Under the pieces are notes generated by a model, which searched no databases, was not told the DNA's origin, and worked only from the letters and a program-made list of their open reading frames with translations. From assembly GCA_964403075.1 (NCBI GenBank), contig CAYOEV010000025.1, positions 1-41,331 on the forward strand: a stretch of 41,331 nucleotides of DNA, written 5' to 3'. The translations under genes and the position numbers were made by a program. Source of the DNA: CAYOEV01 sp964403075. GTDB taxonomy: Bacteria > Bacteroidota > Bacteroidia > Cytophagales > Cyclobacteriaceae. Numbering within the stretch: position 1 is the first letter of the stretch; each line of letters starts with the position of its first letter. Below are positions 1-7,860 of the stretch, piece after piece.

Positions 1-283
1 TTCCATGCTGCGCATGGAGTGGAGGAAAAGGTACGGTTAGCGTATGTGTTCACCCAGACGGCGCGCAGGGCAGCCGAGACACCGGGGCTGCGTCTTCCAG
101 CGACATGCTCAGGATGACACAACACCCCCCCTGTCACACTGTCGAAGTGTGAGCTAACCCAACCACCCGCCCTGCATTCAATACAAGAAATTCAAGTCAC
201 GAAAGCCTGATAAAACAAAGATTTTAAGACCTGGAGACCCCTTTTGGTCCCTATTCTGCCTTCCATTGCTATCTTAGTGAGCC
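1..283. repeat. Intergenic region with REP-like palindromes
   Basis: No convincing gene. Two short perfect hairpins are visible: arms 2-8/12-18 (TCCATGC / GCATGGA, loop TGC) and arms 134-140/146-152 (TCACACT / AGTGTGA, loop GTCGA). Bases 102-118 carry a CGACATGCTCAGGATGACA-type sequence whose reverse complement begins TGTCATCCTGAGCATGTCG. I recall such TGTCANNCTG...GTCG units as frequent intergenic REP-like repeats in Bacteroidota genomes. The segment just upstream of 284 (about 190-280) is AT-richer and presumably holds the promoter of the 284 gene, but I see no clean TAnnTTTG box. An open frame runs from base 1 to a TGA at 115-117, but its low-complexity Ala/Arg/Thr composition and its overlap with the repeat argue against coding. 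Confidence 0.45.
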
Positions 284-724
284 ATGGAGCTTCAAATTAT
301 CGGGCGCAGCGACCAACTGGATTTACCGGATTTTGGCCTTTATGACGTGCCTGCGAAAATAGATACCGGCGCTTATGGCAATGCCATCCATGCCTCATCT
401 ATTCGCGTGGTCGAAAAGGAAGGTACTCAACAACTGGAGTTTAAATTGTTGGATAGGCGCTACCCTCAGTTTATCGACGTTTATCATTATACCACCGATT
501 TCACACAGAAAAAAGTGAAAAGCTCCTCTGGTCATCTTGAACAACGCTTTGCCATTAAAACCACCTTAGTAGTCTTTGGGAAGCGCTATCGGGTATTATT
601 TTCACTCACCAATAGAAAAAAAATGCGCTTCTCCATGCTAATCGGTCGTAAATTCCTTAAATCGCGATTCCTGGTTGATGTAAACGCCAAAAATCAATCT
701 TTTGAAGCCAAATTGAACAAATGA
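284..724 (+). CDS. ATP-dependent zinc protease / RimB-like retropepsin-fold protein
   Basis: 146-residue protein of the family annotated as putative ATP-dependent zinc protease (RimB/RimK-associated). The visible signature is the aspartic-protease-like AKIDTGAYGNAIHA segment at about residues 24-37, with the DTGA core at 27-30, and a second conserved patch MLIGRKFL near residues 118-125. Both are typical of this retropepsin-fold family. It overlaps the downstream rimK by 4 bases (ATGA), so the two are almost certainly translationally coupled. In Pseudomonas the homologous protein works with RimK in modifying ribosomal protein S6; that role is known for the family and only inferred here. The cleavage activity, and the zinc dependence implied by the name, cannot be judged from sequence. 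Confidence 0.85.
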   Translation: MELQIIGRSDQLDLPDFGLYDVPAKIDTGAYGNAIHASSIRVVEKEGTQQLEFKLLDRRYPQFIDVYHYTTDFTQKKVKSSSGHLEQRFAIKTTLVVFGKRYRVLFSLTNRKKMRFSMLIGRKFLKSRFLVDVNAKNQSFEAKLNK

Positions 725-1629
725 AAATTGCTGTTCTGTCTAGAAATTCGCACCTCTATTCTACACGACGGCTCAAGGAAGCCATACTCGCACGTGGTCA
801 TGACGCACTCATCATCGACCACATGAAATGCGACCTTATCATTGACGATAAGGGTCCCACCCTTCTCTACCACGGCGAACTACTGGAAGACATAGATGCC
901 ATTATTCCACGTATTGGAGCTTCGGTTACCTTCTATGGCACGGCGGTGGTCCGTCAGTTCGAAATGATGAAAGTATTCAGTGCAGTCAGTTCTTTGGCCA
1001 TCACACGTTCCAGGGATAAACTCCGCAGCCTTCAAATCCTTGCCCGCCATGGGGTGGGCTTACCTAGAACAGCTTTTACCAATTATTCCAAGGAAGAAAA
1101 TAAAGTGCTTAAACTCATTGGCTCCGCACCGGTCATCATCAAGTTGCTTGAGGGTACCCAGGGGCTGGGAGTCGTCCTGGCAGAAACCAATAAAGCAGCC
1201 AAGTCCGTGGTGCAAGCTTTTGAAAGTTTGAAAACCCGGGTCATTTTACAGGAATTTATCGGCGAGTCTTCCGGCTCAGACATCCGTGCCTTCGTGGTCA
1301 ACGGAAAAGTGGTAGGTGCCATGATGCGTAAAGGGGTAGAGGGTGACTTCCGTTCCAACCTGCATCGTGGCGGCACCTCTAAAGTCATTAAGCTGAAAAG
1401 AGTCGAAAAAACCATGGCCCTCAATGCCGCCAAAGCAATGGGACTTAATGTGGCAGGGGTAGATATGCTGCGCTCCGATCGGGGTCCGCTTGTTTTGGAA
1501 GTCAACTCTTCTCCGGGTTTGGAGGGCATTGAAAAAGCCACGGGAATAGACATTGCAGATGAAATTGTGGCTTACGTTGAAGCCGGACGTGATAGCGATC
1601 TGCGCAAGAAAAAACCCAAAGAAGCCTGA
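721..1629 (+). CDS. rimK: RimK-type ATP-grasp ligase (S6 glutamylation family)
   Basis: 302-residue ATP-grasp ligase. The N-terminal preATP-grasp domain starts KIAVLSRNSHLYSTRRL. The ATP-binding part begins near residue 99 (TRSRDKLRSLQILARHG) and includes VIIKLLEGTQGLGVVL, the typical phosphate-binding segment. The C-terminal metal/ATP motif EVNSSPGLEGIE lies at about residues 260-271. Length matches bacterial RimK (about 300). Family members add glutamate residues to the C-terminus of ribosomal protein S6, or form other amide bonds; the exact acceptor here is not visible. The C-terminus ends in a basic tail (RKKKPKEA). It sits between the retropepsin-like gene (4-base overlap) and an AstE-like deacylase (1-base overlap), giving a tight three-gene operon. 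Confidence 0.9.
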   Translation: MKIAVLSRNSHLYSTRRLKEAILARGHDALIIDHMKCDLIIDDKGPTLLYHGELLEDIDAIIPRIGASVTFYGTAVVRQFEMMKVFSAVSSLAITRSRDKLRSLQILARHGVGLPRTAFTNYSKEENKVLKLIGSAPVIIKLLEGTQGLGVVLAETNKAAKSVVQAFESLKTRVILQEFIGESSGSDIRAFVVNGKVVGAMMRKGVEGDFRSNLHRGGTSKVIKLKRVEKTMALNAAKAMGLNVAGVDMLRSDRGPLVLEVNSSPGLEGIEKATGIDIADEIVAYVEAGRDSDLRKKKPKEA

Positions 1630-2570
1630 TGGAAGACCTGGTCATCGACAACATCCGTATCCGTCCCGGCCAAAGTGTAAAACTAGACCGTAACATTGCA
1701 CGCCTGCCTTCACACACAGACATTGATCTCGTCATATACGTTTACCGAAGTACCAAACCTGGTCCGGTGCTTCTTCTCTCTGGCGGCCTGCATGGAGATG
1801 AAGTCAACGGCATCGAAATTGTACGCCGGCTGATCCAACAGGAGATTACTCAGCCCCTTCGCGGTACAGTCATCTGCATACCGGTTATCAATGTGTACGG
1901 GTTCATTCATTTTAGTCGCTATGTGCCTGATGGAAAAGATGTCAACCGCTCCTTTCCAGGTAGCCGAACGGGATCACTGGCCTCGCGGATTGCCCATTAC
2001 CTGACCAAGCACATCATCCCCCACATCGATTATGGATTGGATTTCCATACTGGAGGTGCAGACAGATCGAATTTTCCGCAGGTGCGGTGCTCATTCAAAG
2101 ACCCTATGGCCAAAGAATTGGCCGGCGCCATGGGTATTCCCTTTGTATTAAATGCTAACTTTTTGAGTAAATCTCTCCGCATGAGTGCATACAAAGCAAA
2201 AAAAAGTATCGTGGTCTATGAAGGCGGAATGTCTTCGCGCATCGATGAAACCACCGTTCAAATGGGCGTCAACGGGGCCATCAACCTGATGCATCACCTG
2301 GGAATGACCGAAGAAACAGCGCCTAAAACTCAAACCAACTGGCTTAAAGACAGTACGTGGGTCCGCTCACGGCAGTCAGGCATCTTCCAGTCGGTCATTG
2401 AAAACGGTCAATTTGTGGAGAAAAAACAAGATTTGGGCAACCTGTCTGATCCTTTCGGCGATTTTACCATCTCGATCAAAAGTCCTAAAAGCAGTTATGT
2501 CATCGGTTTGAACCACAATCCGGTAGTCCATCAAGGCGATGCATTGATTCATCTGGGGCTGGCAGAGTAA
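1629..2570 (+). CDS. Succinylglutamate desuccinylase/aspartoacylase-family zinc hydrolase
   Basis: 313-residue M14-like zinc hydrolase of the AstE/AspA family. The zinc ligands are visible as GGLHGDEVNG, giving H55 and E58 in the HxxE pattern, and the third ligand H140 in LDFHTGG. The family removes acyl groups from amino-acid amides or cleaves C-terminal residues. The start overlaps the rimK stop by one base (TGATGG), so it belongs to the same operon. Co-location of a RimK ligase, a protease and an AstE-like hydrolase suggests a add/remove cycle of glutamates or another acyl-amino-acid modification, but this is inference. The true substrate is probably not succinylglutamate, because no other arginine-succinyltransferase pathway gene is nearby. 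Confidence 0.85.
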   Translation: MEDLVIDNIRIRPGQSVKLDRNIARLPSHTDIDLVIYVYRSTKPGPVLLLSGGLHGDEVNGIEIVRRLIQQEITQPLRGTVICIPVINVYGFIHFSRYVPDGKDVNRSFPGSRTGSLASRIAHYLTKHIIPHIDYGLDFHTGGADRSNFPQVRCSFKDPMAKELAGAMGIPFVLNANFLSKSLRMSAYKAKKSIVVYEGGMSSRIDETTVQMGVNGAINLMHHLGMTEETAPKTQTNWLKDSTWVRSRQSGIFQSVIENGQFVEKKQDLGNLSDPFGDFTISIKSPKSSYVIGLNHNPVVHQGDALIHLGLAE

Positions 2571-2674
2571 GTTAAATTTGTCGATACATTATTATTAAAC
2601 ATATAGTTAATAGGGAATTTTACCAAACCATCTGTATTATCTATAATTTTAGGACAAATTTTATTCGGAAAGAA

Positions 2675-3163
2675 ATGAAGTTAAGTGCTAAAGAACTGAA
2701 ATTGGATGAGTTAGATAGAAAAATCCTTTCTATCCTCCAGAACAACGCCAAGATTACCAATGCACAACTATCGAAAGACATTGGCCTTTCGCCAGCACCC
2801 ACCCTTGAGCGGGTAAAAAAACTGGAGAGTTCAGGGCTTATAAAAAGTTATCATGCGGAATTGAATACCGAAATGCTCGGACTGGGTGTACAAACATTTG
2901 TACAGGTCACGCTCAAAGGACACAACAAGAGCAACATCGATGCTTTTGTGAAAGCCATTGACAAAGTGCCTGAAGTCATTGAGTGCCATCACGTAACCGG
3001 TTCGGGCGATTTTGTGCTGAAAATCATTGCACATGACATCAGGTCCTACCAAGAGTTGATGTTGGACAAAGTAAGTGAAATTGAGGTAGTGGACAGTCTC
3101 CAATCCATGATCATTTTATCCACCTTCAAAGACGCCAGGGAATTACCGATTCCAGGCAGATGA
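2675..3163 (+). CDS. Lrp/AsnC-family transcriptional regulator
   Basis: 162-residue protein with the standard Lrp architecture. The N-terminal winged helix-turn-helix is at about residues 12-55 (LDRKILSILQNNAKITNAQL, then ERVKKLESSGLIKSYHAEL), and the C-terminal RAM ligand-binding/oligomerisation domain covers about 70-150, with GSGDFVLKI and VVDSLQSMIILSTFKD patches. Lrp proteins bind DNA as octamers and sense amino acids. A TAAATTTG box at 2573-2580 fits the Bacteroidota -7 consensus and could drive it with a leader of about 85 bases. It overlaps the next gene by 4 bases (ATGA), so regulator and phosphoribosyltransferase are cotranscribed. Regulated targets cannot be named. Confidence 0.92.
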   Translation: MKLSAKELKLDELDRKILSILQNNAKITNAQLSKDIGLSPAPTLERVKKLESSGLIKSYHAELNTEMLGLGVQTFVQVTLKGHNKSNIDAFVKAIDKVPEVIECHHVTGSGDFVLKIIAHDIRSYQELMLDKVSEIEVVDSLQSMIILSTFKDARELPIPGR

Positions 3164-3660
3164 GCAACAAGCGACAAATTTTGGACGACCGTCAGATAGG
3201 TCAGATTTTAAGGCGCATTGCTTATCAGATTTATGAAAACCATCTGGATGATAAAAATTTGGTTTTTGCCGGTATCTGTGACCCTGGCCAAAGACTGGCA
3301 GAAGTATTGGTACAGGAACTTGCTGCCATTGCGCCCACACTGCGCATACGGCAGGTGAGCATAGAGATCGATAAAAAACATCCGGAGGATTCCGTTCGTC
3401 TGGGCGCACAAGCGGCAGACATCACCAATCAGTCCATCATTTTGATTGACGACGTACTGAATACCGGTAAAACGTTGGCGTATGGCCTTCACAGCTTACT
3501 ACAATACTCGCCCAGTCGGGTTGAAATTGCCGTACTGGTGAACAGAAAGCACAAGGCCTTTCCTGTTTACGCCACCTACACAGGTTATGAGTTGTCCACT
3601 ATGCTCGATGAACACATTGAGGTAGAATTGGGCAAACTTTCTTGTGTCTATCTGCATTAA
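3160..3660 (+). CDS. PyrR-like phosphoribosyltransferase-family protein
   Basis: 166-residue type I phosphoribosyltransferase fold. The PRPP-binding motif IDDVLNTGKT is at residues 96-105, preceded by the hydrophobic strand SIILI. The N-terminal FAGICDPGQRLAEVL segment corresponds to the PPi-loop region of PyrR/HPRT proteins (about 37-51). Length is close to PyrR (about 180). Whether it is a uracil phosphoribosyltransferase, an RNA-binding attenuator or neither is not decidable. No pyr genes are adjacent, so I leave the symbol empty. Its start overlaps the Lrp gene, and its TAA stop overlaps the stop of the convergent channel gene (TTAA at 3657-3660), leaving no room for a terminator between them. 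Confidence 0.85.
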   Translation: MSNKRQILDDRQIGQILRRIAYQIYENHLDDKNLVFAGICDPGQRLAEVLVQELAAIAPTLRIRQVSIEIDKKHPEDSVRLGAQAADITNQSIILIDDVLNTGKTLAYGLHSLLQYSPSRVEIAVLVNRKHKAFPVYATYTGYELSTMLDEHIEVELGKLSCVYLH

Positions 3661-5372
3661 AAACCTTGTCCGCCGCGGAGGTCCTCCGCAAAAGCATCCA
3701 GAATTTTTCCGAATACATCCGAATAAATCTGAGCCGAAGAATCGGCCTGGTTGGTCTGCGCCGTTAACTGATACTGCACACCCTTATCGGTAAAACCTGC
3801 TTGCCATACACTGGGTTTAGGCTGCGCCAAAATACCAGGCACAGATCCGGTGCACCTCAATAACTTTTCATGCACTGTTTGCCAGGGCACACCATAAGCA
3901 ATAGTCACAGTGATTTTTATCAGGGAGCCACGTTCCACGGAAGATGCGCCCAGGTTGGTAACTGGAACCAACAAAAGGCGAACGTTCGGTAAAGTGATCA
4001 CCTCCCTTCTTGACGACTTAATCTTGGTAACCAACAGATTTTTTTTAACCACCTCACCCTCGAATCCGTGCACACGGATACGATCTCCATCTTTAAACGG
4101 ACGGCTGTAAGTAATTATTAAGCCAGCAAAGACATTCGCAGCAGGGATGGCAAGGCCTATCACCAGTAACAGACCAAAAAGCAATAAAAAGCCATCATAG
4201 AATTGGTTATAGCTGGCAGGCAAATTGAGACTGATGATATAAAATGCCAGTAAGTAAATACCAAATCGAAATACATTGAACGTGGTATTGGCCCATTCCG
4301 ACAAGAATCCCGTGATTTCAAGCTTACCTGAAGTAATTTCTTTACTTAGAAAACGGAAAAACTTTACCAGATAATACGCCGCTACCAACACTACTGCCGT
4401 ACGAATCAATTGGGGTATAATGCTGATGAAACCACGCCCAAACTCTTCCAATGGCTTCAAAATATAGGAGAGCAGATTCTTTGAAAAGCTTTTGGTCGCA
4501 TCAAAGATGCCCAGAACCAGAGACAGTGTGAGATAAGTAATTACTACAATGCTTATCCATTTGATCACGCTAAATAACCCTTTGAGTAACCTCGCTACAC
4601 GGTCACCTGACAATACTTCATAATTCCGAAAATGTAGTCCTCTAAAGGAGCTTTCTGTTCGATAAGCTGCACGATTGATCAACGCATTGAAACTCTTGTT
4701 GAGGTATTTGACCAGGAAAAAGAAGGCGATGACGGCACCAAAGAGCCAGGCGAGTCGCTTCACCACGCTAATGAGGTCATATCCCCCTTTTTCCACGAGA
4801 GAAGAACGGATTCGTTGCAAATAAACACCGGCCAGGCTGTCTGACTCGGCATTCATCCAAAAGGCATCTTTTTCGGTCACGCTCATCAAAATTTCATTCC
4901 CATACAAGATGGTACTGCCTTCAGGCGATCTACTCAAGTACAACTGGTCAGGGTCGAAAGCCTCCCTACTGGCCAGGTCAACCAGTTTGGTTTGAATATT
5001 TTTCGCTCTGGCCTGTTGGGTAAAAGATCCCAAACGCGCATATATGAGAAACAGGGTATCGCCATACAATTTAATGGGTACGCCTTCGGTATGTTCACGC
5101 AAAGACTCCACCTCCGCCTTTAGTAGTGCATCTCTCTCTAAAGATTCTTCCGTAAGCGACCTAAGGAGGTCGTTTAAAGAGTCTTTCTCCTCATCGCTGC
5201 CCGACTGGAGTTTGGTAAGTTGTTGTTGCAATTGCGACCGGCTGGCGGAGTCTGCCCGTTTCACAGAATCGAACCGGTACTTGAGCAATTGTACCTCGGT
5301 CAGGGTATCCTGCGACAGGCAGGTTGAGACCCATGCGATGGAGCCTAAAAAAAGCAAGAAGTGTCTATACAT
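3657..5372 (-). CDS. Mechanosensitive ion channel (MscS family) with large N-terminal extension
   Basis: 571-residue membrane protein. A signal peptide (about residues 1-21, ending CLSQ) is followed by a charged, probably coiled-coil periplasmic region (about 22-190). Several hydrophobic helices lie between about 200 and 430 (for example RLAWLFGAVIAFFFLVKYL and AFYIISLNL). The MscS beta/pore-domain signature is near residues 410-465 (ANVFAGLIITYSRPFKDGDRI, then HGFEGEVVKKNLLVTKI and ITLPNVRLL). MscS channels release solutes during hypo-osmotic shock; here the extra N-terminal domain resembles the MscK/MscM layout in outline only. It is convergent with the phosphoribosyltransferase gene and shares its last bases with it. 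The downstream neighbour in its own direction is that converging gene, so it is the last gene of its transcript. Confidence 0.88.
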   Translation of the reverse strand: MYRHFLLFLGSIAWVSTCLSQDTLTEVQLLKYRFDSVKRADSASRSQLQQQLTKLQSGSDEEKDSLNDLLRSLTEESLERDALLKAEVESLREHTEGVPIKLYGDTLFLIYARLGSFTQQARAKNIQTKLVDLASREAFDPDQLYLSRSPEGSTILYGNEILMSVTEKDAFWMNAESDSLAGVYLQRIRSSLVEKGGYDLISVVKRLAWLFGAVIAFFFLVKYLNKSFNALINRAAYRTESSFRGLHFRNYEVLSGDRVARLLKGLFSVIKWISIVVITYLTLSLVLGIFDATKSFSKNLLSYILKPLEEFGRGFISIIPQLIRTAVVLVAAYYLVKFFRFLSKEITSGKLEITGFLSEWANTTFNVFRFGIYLLAFYIISLNLPASYNQFYDGFLLLFGLLLVIGLAIPAANVFAGLIITYSRPFKDGDRIRVHGFEGEVVKKNLLVTKIKSSRREVITLPNVRLLLVPVTNLGASSVERGSLIKITVTIAYGVPWQTVHEKLLRCTGSVPGILAQPKPSVWQAGFTDKGVQYQLTAQTNQADSSAQIYSDVFGKILDAFAEDLRGGQGF

Positions 5373-5387
5373 GTGACAACAAACCTA

Positions 5388-6431
5388 TCAATATTCTCGA
5401 TAGAGGTTAGGTTTAAGAATCAACATTTCCAGGCTTTTTTCTACCAGCGCGCCCATCGTAGCACAAGCTAAAAAAGACCTTTCCTGGTAAAATTTTTCAA
5501 GGTCTTCTGCCAGTTGGCGCACATTGTCGGCAGGAGCCAGCGTATCTTCTTTCATGACGGCCAGCAAGTCTTTGATGCGGTCATTTTCTACCTTTACACG
5601 GTTGGCGATCAATGCGCGCTCTTCCCGTTCATATTGACGTGCCGTAGCCGGAGTGATGTTGCGCATACCTAACTGAATGATGGGGTTATTCTGTTTGAAG
5701 TATTTGGGCATATACACCGCCCGACGGCCCTCATAAGACTGCTGATCAAAATCAATGGCCCGCAATCGATATTCCACATCCTCAAAATCCGGGGTTATGT
5801 CCACCACAAAATTGCTGGCGTGCATGTCGCCCAGCAACCGAATGAAACAGCGCTCATTGAACTTAACAAACTCTTTGGCCAACCGGATCTCATTGAGTTG
5901 GTCACTTTGAAGATAGTTTTTTATAAACTGATCCCCTGGAATACCCACAACATGCTCCTCCAATAAGGTGTTTTCGTGCACCAGGTAGTTCATTTTGTTG
6001 GGGGAAAGTAAATGCTCCAATTCCAGGCCATACACCCTTGAAGCATCCGCACGTTTGATGTAGAAATAATCGAAGTTATCGTTGATCCGATTCACGATAC
6101 GAATCCTAAAGGGTTGAGTGTTGCCATAAGTGCACAAATCCACGCGGTCGATGAACAGGTGTTCCATGACCTCCAACTGGCCGTGGGCTTTCACATAAGC
6201 ATAAATTTTTTTTAGGGCATGAAAGATGTCCTTCATATCCGACTGGGAGAACGTGACCGTCTCCCACAATGAGTCCTGCCCCTTACTATCAGATAGGGGA
6301 AAGGCATTGTCGTACCGCTGCAGGCTATCATAAGTCAACGGCAACGGCACCGCTCGCTCGTAATGTTTCAGGTAAGCCCTCAAGCCGCGCCGGATGGGAA
6401 AAACTTGCTTCTTTTTACTAATTAGCGCCAT
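5388..6431 (-). CDS. Uncharacterised protein with APH/kinase-like catalytic motif
   Basis: 347 residues from the ATG at 6429-6431 (MALISKKK). An in-frame ATG 24 bases upstream at 6455 is less likely because a TAGGTTTG promoter box (6453-6460) overlaps it. I do not recognise a named family, but GDMHASNFVVD at about residues 201-211 looks like the HGDxHxxN catalytic loop of aminoglycoside-phosphotransferase-like kinases, and AIDFDQ about 20 residues later resembles the Mg-binding D(F)D. FYIKRADASRVYGLE (about 124-138) could supply the ATP-binding lysine. No membrane segments. The C-terminal region is helical and rich in acidic and basic residues. A small-molecule or lipid kinase role is inference; it may equally be a catalytically inactive kinase-like protein. 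Confidence 0.7.
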   Translation of the reverse strand: MALISKKKQVFPIRRGLRAYLKHYERAVPLPLTYDSLQRYDNAFPLSDSKGQDSLWETVTFSQSDMKDIFHALKKIYAYVKAHGQLEVMEHLFIDRVDLCTYGNTQPFRIRIVNRINDNFDYFYIKRADASRVYGLELEHLLSPNKMNYLVHENTLLEEHVVGIPGDQFIKNYLQSDQLNEIRLAKEFVKFNERCFIRLLGDMHASNFVVDITPDFEDVEYRLRAIDFDQQSYEGRRAVYMPKYFKQNNPIIQLGMRNITPATARQYEREERALIANRVKVENDRIKDLLAVMKEDTLAPADNVRQLAEDLEKFYQERSFLACATMGALVEKSLEMLILKPNLYREY

Positions 6432-6452
6432 GCCAATTCCTGTTATGAACCC

Positions 6453-6503
6453 CAAACCTATCGATCATCGGGATTGCGACCACATCGCTTGTAACCAAAA
6501 CTA
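6453..6503 (-). promoter_or_regulatory. Two candidate -7 boxes for the kinase-like gene
   Basis: On the minus strand, TAGTTTTG (plus coordinates 6496-6503) and TAGGTTTG (6453-6460) both match the Bacteroidota TAnnTTTG element. The first has a TTG 17 bases upstream, a plausible -33 element. The second would start transcription around 6446, which supports the ATG at 6431 rather than the one at 6455. Confidence 0.4.
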
Positions 6504-6572
6504 AAATATGGAGCCGTCGACAATAGGCCATGTCAAAAATTTGGCCACACGACTTATCAACACATTCAATGA

Positions 6573-7646
6573 TCATGGCTCGGTCAGATGCTTGAGCAAA
6601 AGGCTTTCTCCCTGTTTCCACCAATTTACAAAATCCTCCTGCACCGGGCGATGCGCCGGCAGGTAGTTTAGCAATTGCTCCAGATCAAAAGTCTCATGAA
6701 AGATGCCCGCACCTGCCCTTACCGCGTCCAGGGCATTGCAATCCTGTTCAAAATGGACGGGAATCATCAGAACCGGCTTACCGAGATACATGGCTTCGCA
6801 AACTGACTCAAACCCTGCCGTTGTCAGGTACCCTTTGCAACTCGCCATGTACGACAAAAATTTCTGTCCATCCAACTGGTGAAAAGTCAGGTGTTCATCC
6901 ACCTGTAACCTGGCCGGAACTCCTTTGCGGTCCCAAAAACAATGAAGAGGTACATTGGGAAATTTTTTATGAAAGGCTTCCACATCCTCGGCATACCCAT
7001 CGTTCAAAATGTAAACTAGAAAATGGTCCTGACAGGTAATGGGTAGCTGCCGGATTTCCTTTCGGAGCAAAGGAGGCACCACAACCAACTTTTTCGGATG
7101 TGGCTCGGGGTAATCGGAAAAAGACAGGGCCAAACACACTTCTGCACCCATAGAGGAAAGATAATTGGCAAGCAAGAGAGATCGACGCTCAAACAAGCGT
7201 CCTTTCGGGAACGGAAAGTGGTGGTGACCCAGCAAGTACTGATGGGCAATGCAAACAAACCGCGCCCGAGGTTTTTTGAATCGGCTCAAAAAACCCCCAA
7301 TAAAATCATAAAAGTTAATGATCACGTCTGGCTCATCTGCTTTGATCCAGCGATGGATAATACCCAAACTGTTAATGTATCTGGGCATGCGGCGAGCCAC
7401 AAAAAACAAGGTTGGCAGTATTCTTACGGTCTTGTTGTGCTTGTCAGTGACGAAGTTGGGACTTTCTACCTGATGTATCAGTTCCCCAAATCGGTCGGTG
7501 AGAAAAGAAGGGAGCTCCCTGCGCTCACTTTTTCCAACCACCACGCGGACCACTGCATGCCCATTTTGTTCCAGCAGATCGGCCAGTGCAATGGACTGGG
7601 TCATGTGACCCCTGCCTTCACCCTGGACAATGAAGAAAAACCGCAT
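6573..7646 (-). CDS. MGT/GT28-like glycosyltransferase (MJ1255/TIGR00661-type)
   Basis: 357-residue GT-B glycosyltransferase-like protein. The N-terminus has the glycine-rich loop FFIVQGEGRGHMTQSIALA (about residues 4-22), diagnostic of the MGT/GT28-like family. The nucleotide-sugar-binding segment TTAGFESVCEAMYLGKPVLM is near residues 275-295. It has no signal peptide or membrane helix, so it is probably cytosolic or membrane-peripheral. A putative lipid or cell-surface acceptor is usual for the family but not identifiable here. It is upstream of the kinase-like gene on the same strand (141-base gap), but that gene has its own promoter candidates. A TAACTTTG -7 box at 7672-7679 lies about 26 bases before its ATG. 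Confidence 0.82.
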   Translation of the reverse strand: MRFFFIVQGEGRGHMTQSIALADLLEQNGHAVVRVVVGKSERRELPSFLTDRFGELIHQVESPNFVTDKHNKTVRILPTLFFVARRMPRYINSLGIIHRWIKADEPDVIINFYDFIGGFLSRFKKPRARFVCIAHQYLLGHHHFPFPKGRLFERRSLLLANYLSSMGAEVCLALSFSDYPEPHPKKLVVVPPLLRKEIRQLPITCQDHFLVYILNDGYAEDVEAFHKKFPNVPLHCFWDRKGVPARLQVDEHLTFHQLDGQKFLSYMASCKGYLTTAGFESVCEAMYLGKPVLMIPVHFEQDCNALDAVRAGAGIFHETFDLEQLLNYLPAHRPVQEDFVNWWKQGESLLLKHLTEP

Positions 7647-7671
7647 AGGTTGAGTTTTTGGATAAAGTGCC

Positions 7672-7679
7672 CAAAGTTA
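7672..7679 (-). promoter_or_regulatory. Candidate -7 promoter box (TAACTTTG)
   Basis: Exact TAnnTTTG match on the minus strand, giving a predicted start about 7 bases downstream (near 7665) and a short leader before the glycosyltransferase ATG at 7646. No clear -33 element is seen. Confidence 0.45.
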
Positions 7680-7757
7680 TAGGCCTGCAAGTTCTACATC
7701 TGAAATATTTACTGTATTATTAAGGTACTTTAGTCCTTTATTTTGAGTTTTTGATCG

Positions 7758-7794
7758 AAAGGTTCAAGGCATTCTGTCTTGAACCTTTTTCTTT
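7758..7794 (+). terminator. Strong intrinsic terminator oriented to the plus strand
   Basis: Perfect 11-base stem, arms 7758-7768 and 7778-7788 (AAAGGTTCAAG / CTTGAACCTTT), loop of 9, followed by TTCTTT on the plus strand. The reverse orientation lacks a U-tract. Both flanking genes are on the minus strand, so no annotated plus-strand gene ends here. It may terminate a small plus-strand RNA, or shield the downstream region from antisense transcription. Confidence 0.7.
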
Positions 7795-7860
7795 AACTAC
7801 CGTCTAAAGATGCGAGTGCCGTACATGCCACTCAACAAAGGTCGAACATTCGACAGTTGA

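Noticed and set aside
1..117. Open frame from the left edge ending TCA GGA TGA as the end of a gene
   Set aside because: Ala/Arg/Thr-rich, low similarity to any protein, and its end lies in a REP-like repeat.
7758..7794. Terminator for the propeller-like gene on the minus strand
   Set aside because: No U-tract in the minus orientation; the stem is followed by CGATCAAAAA there.
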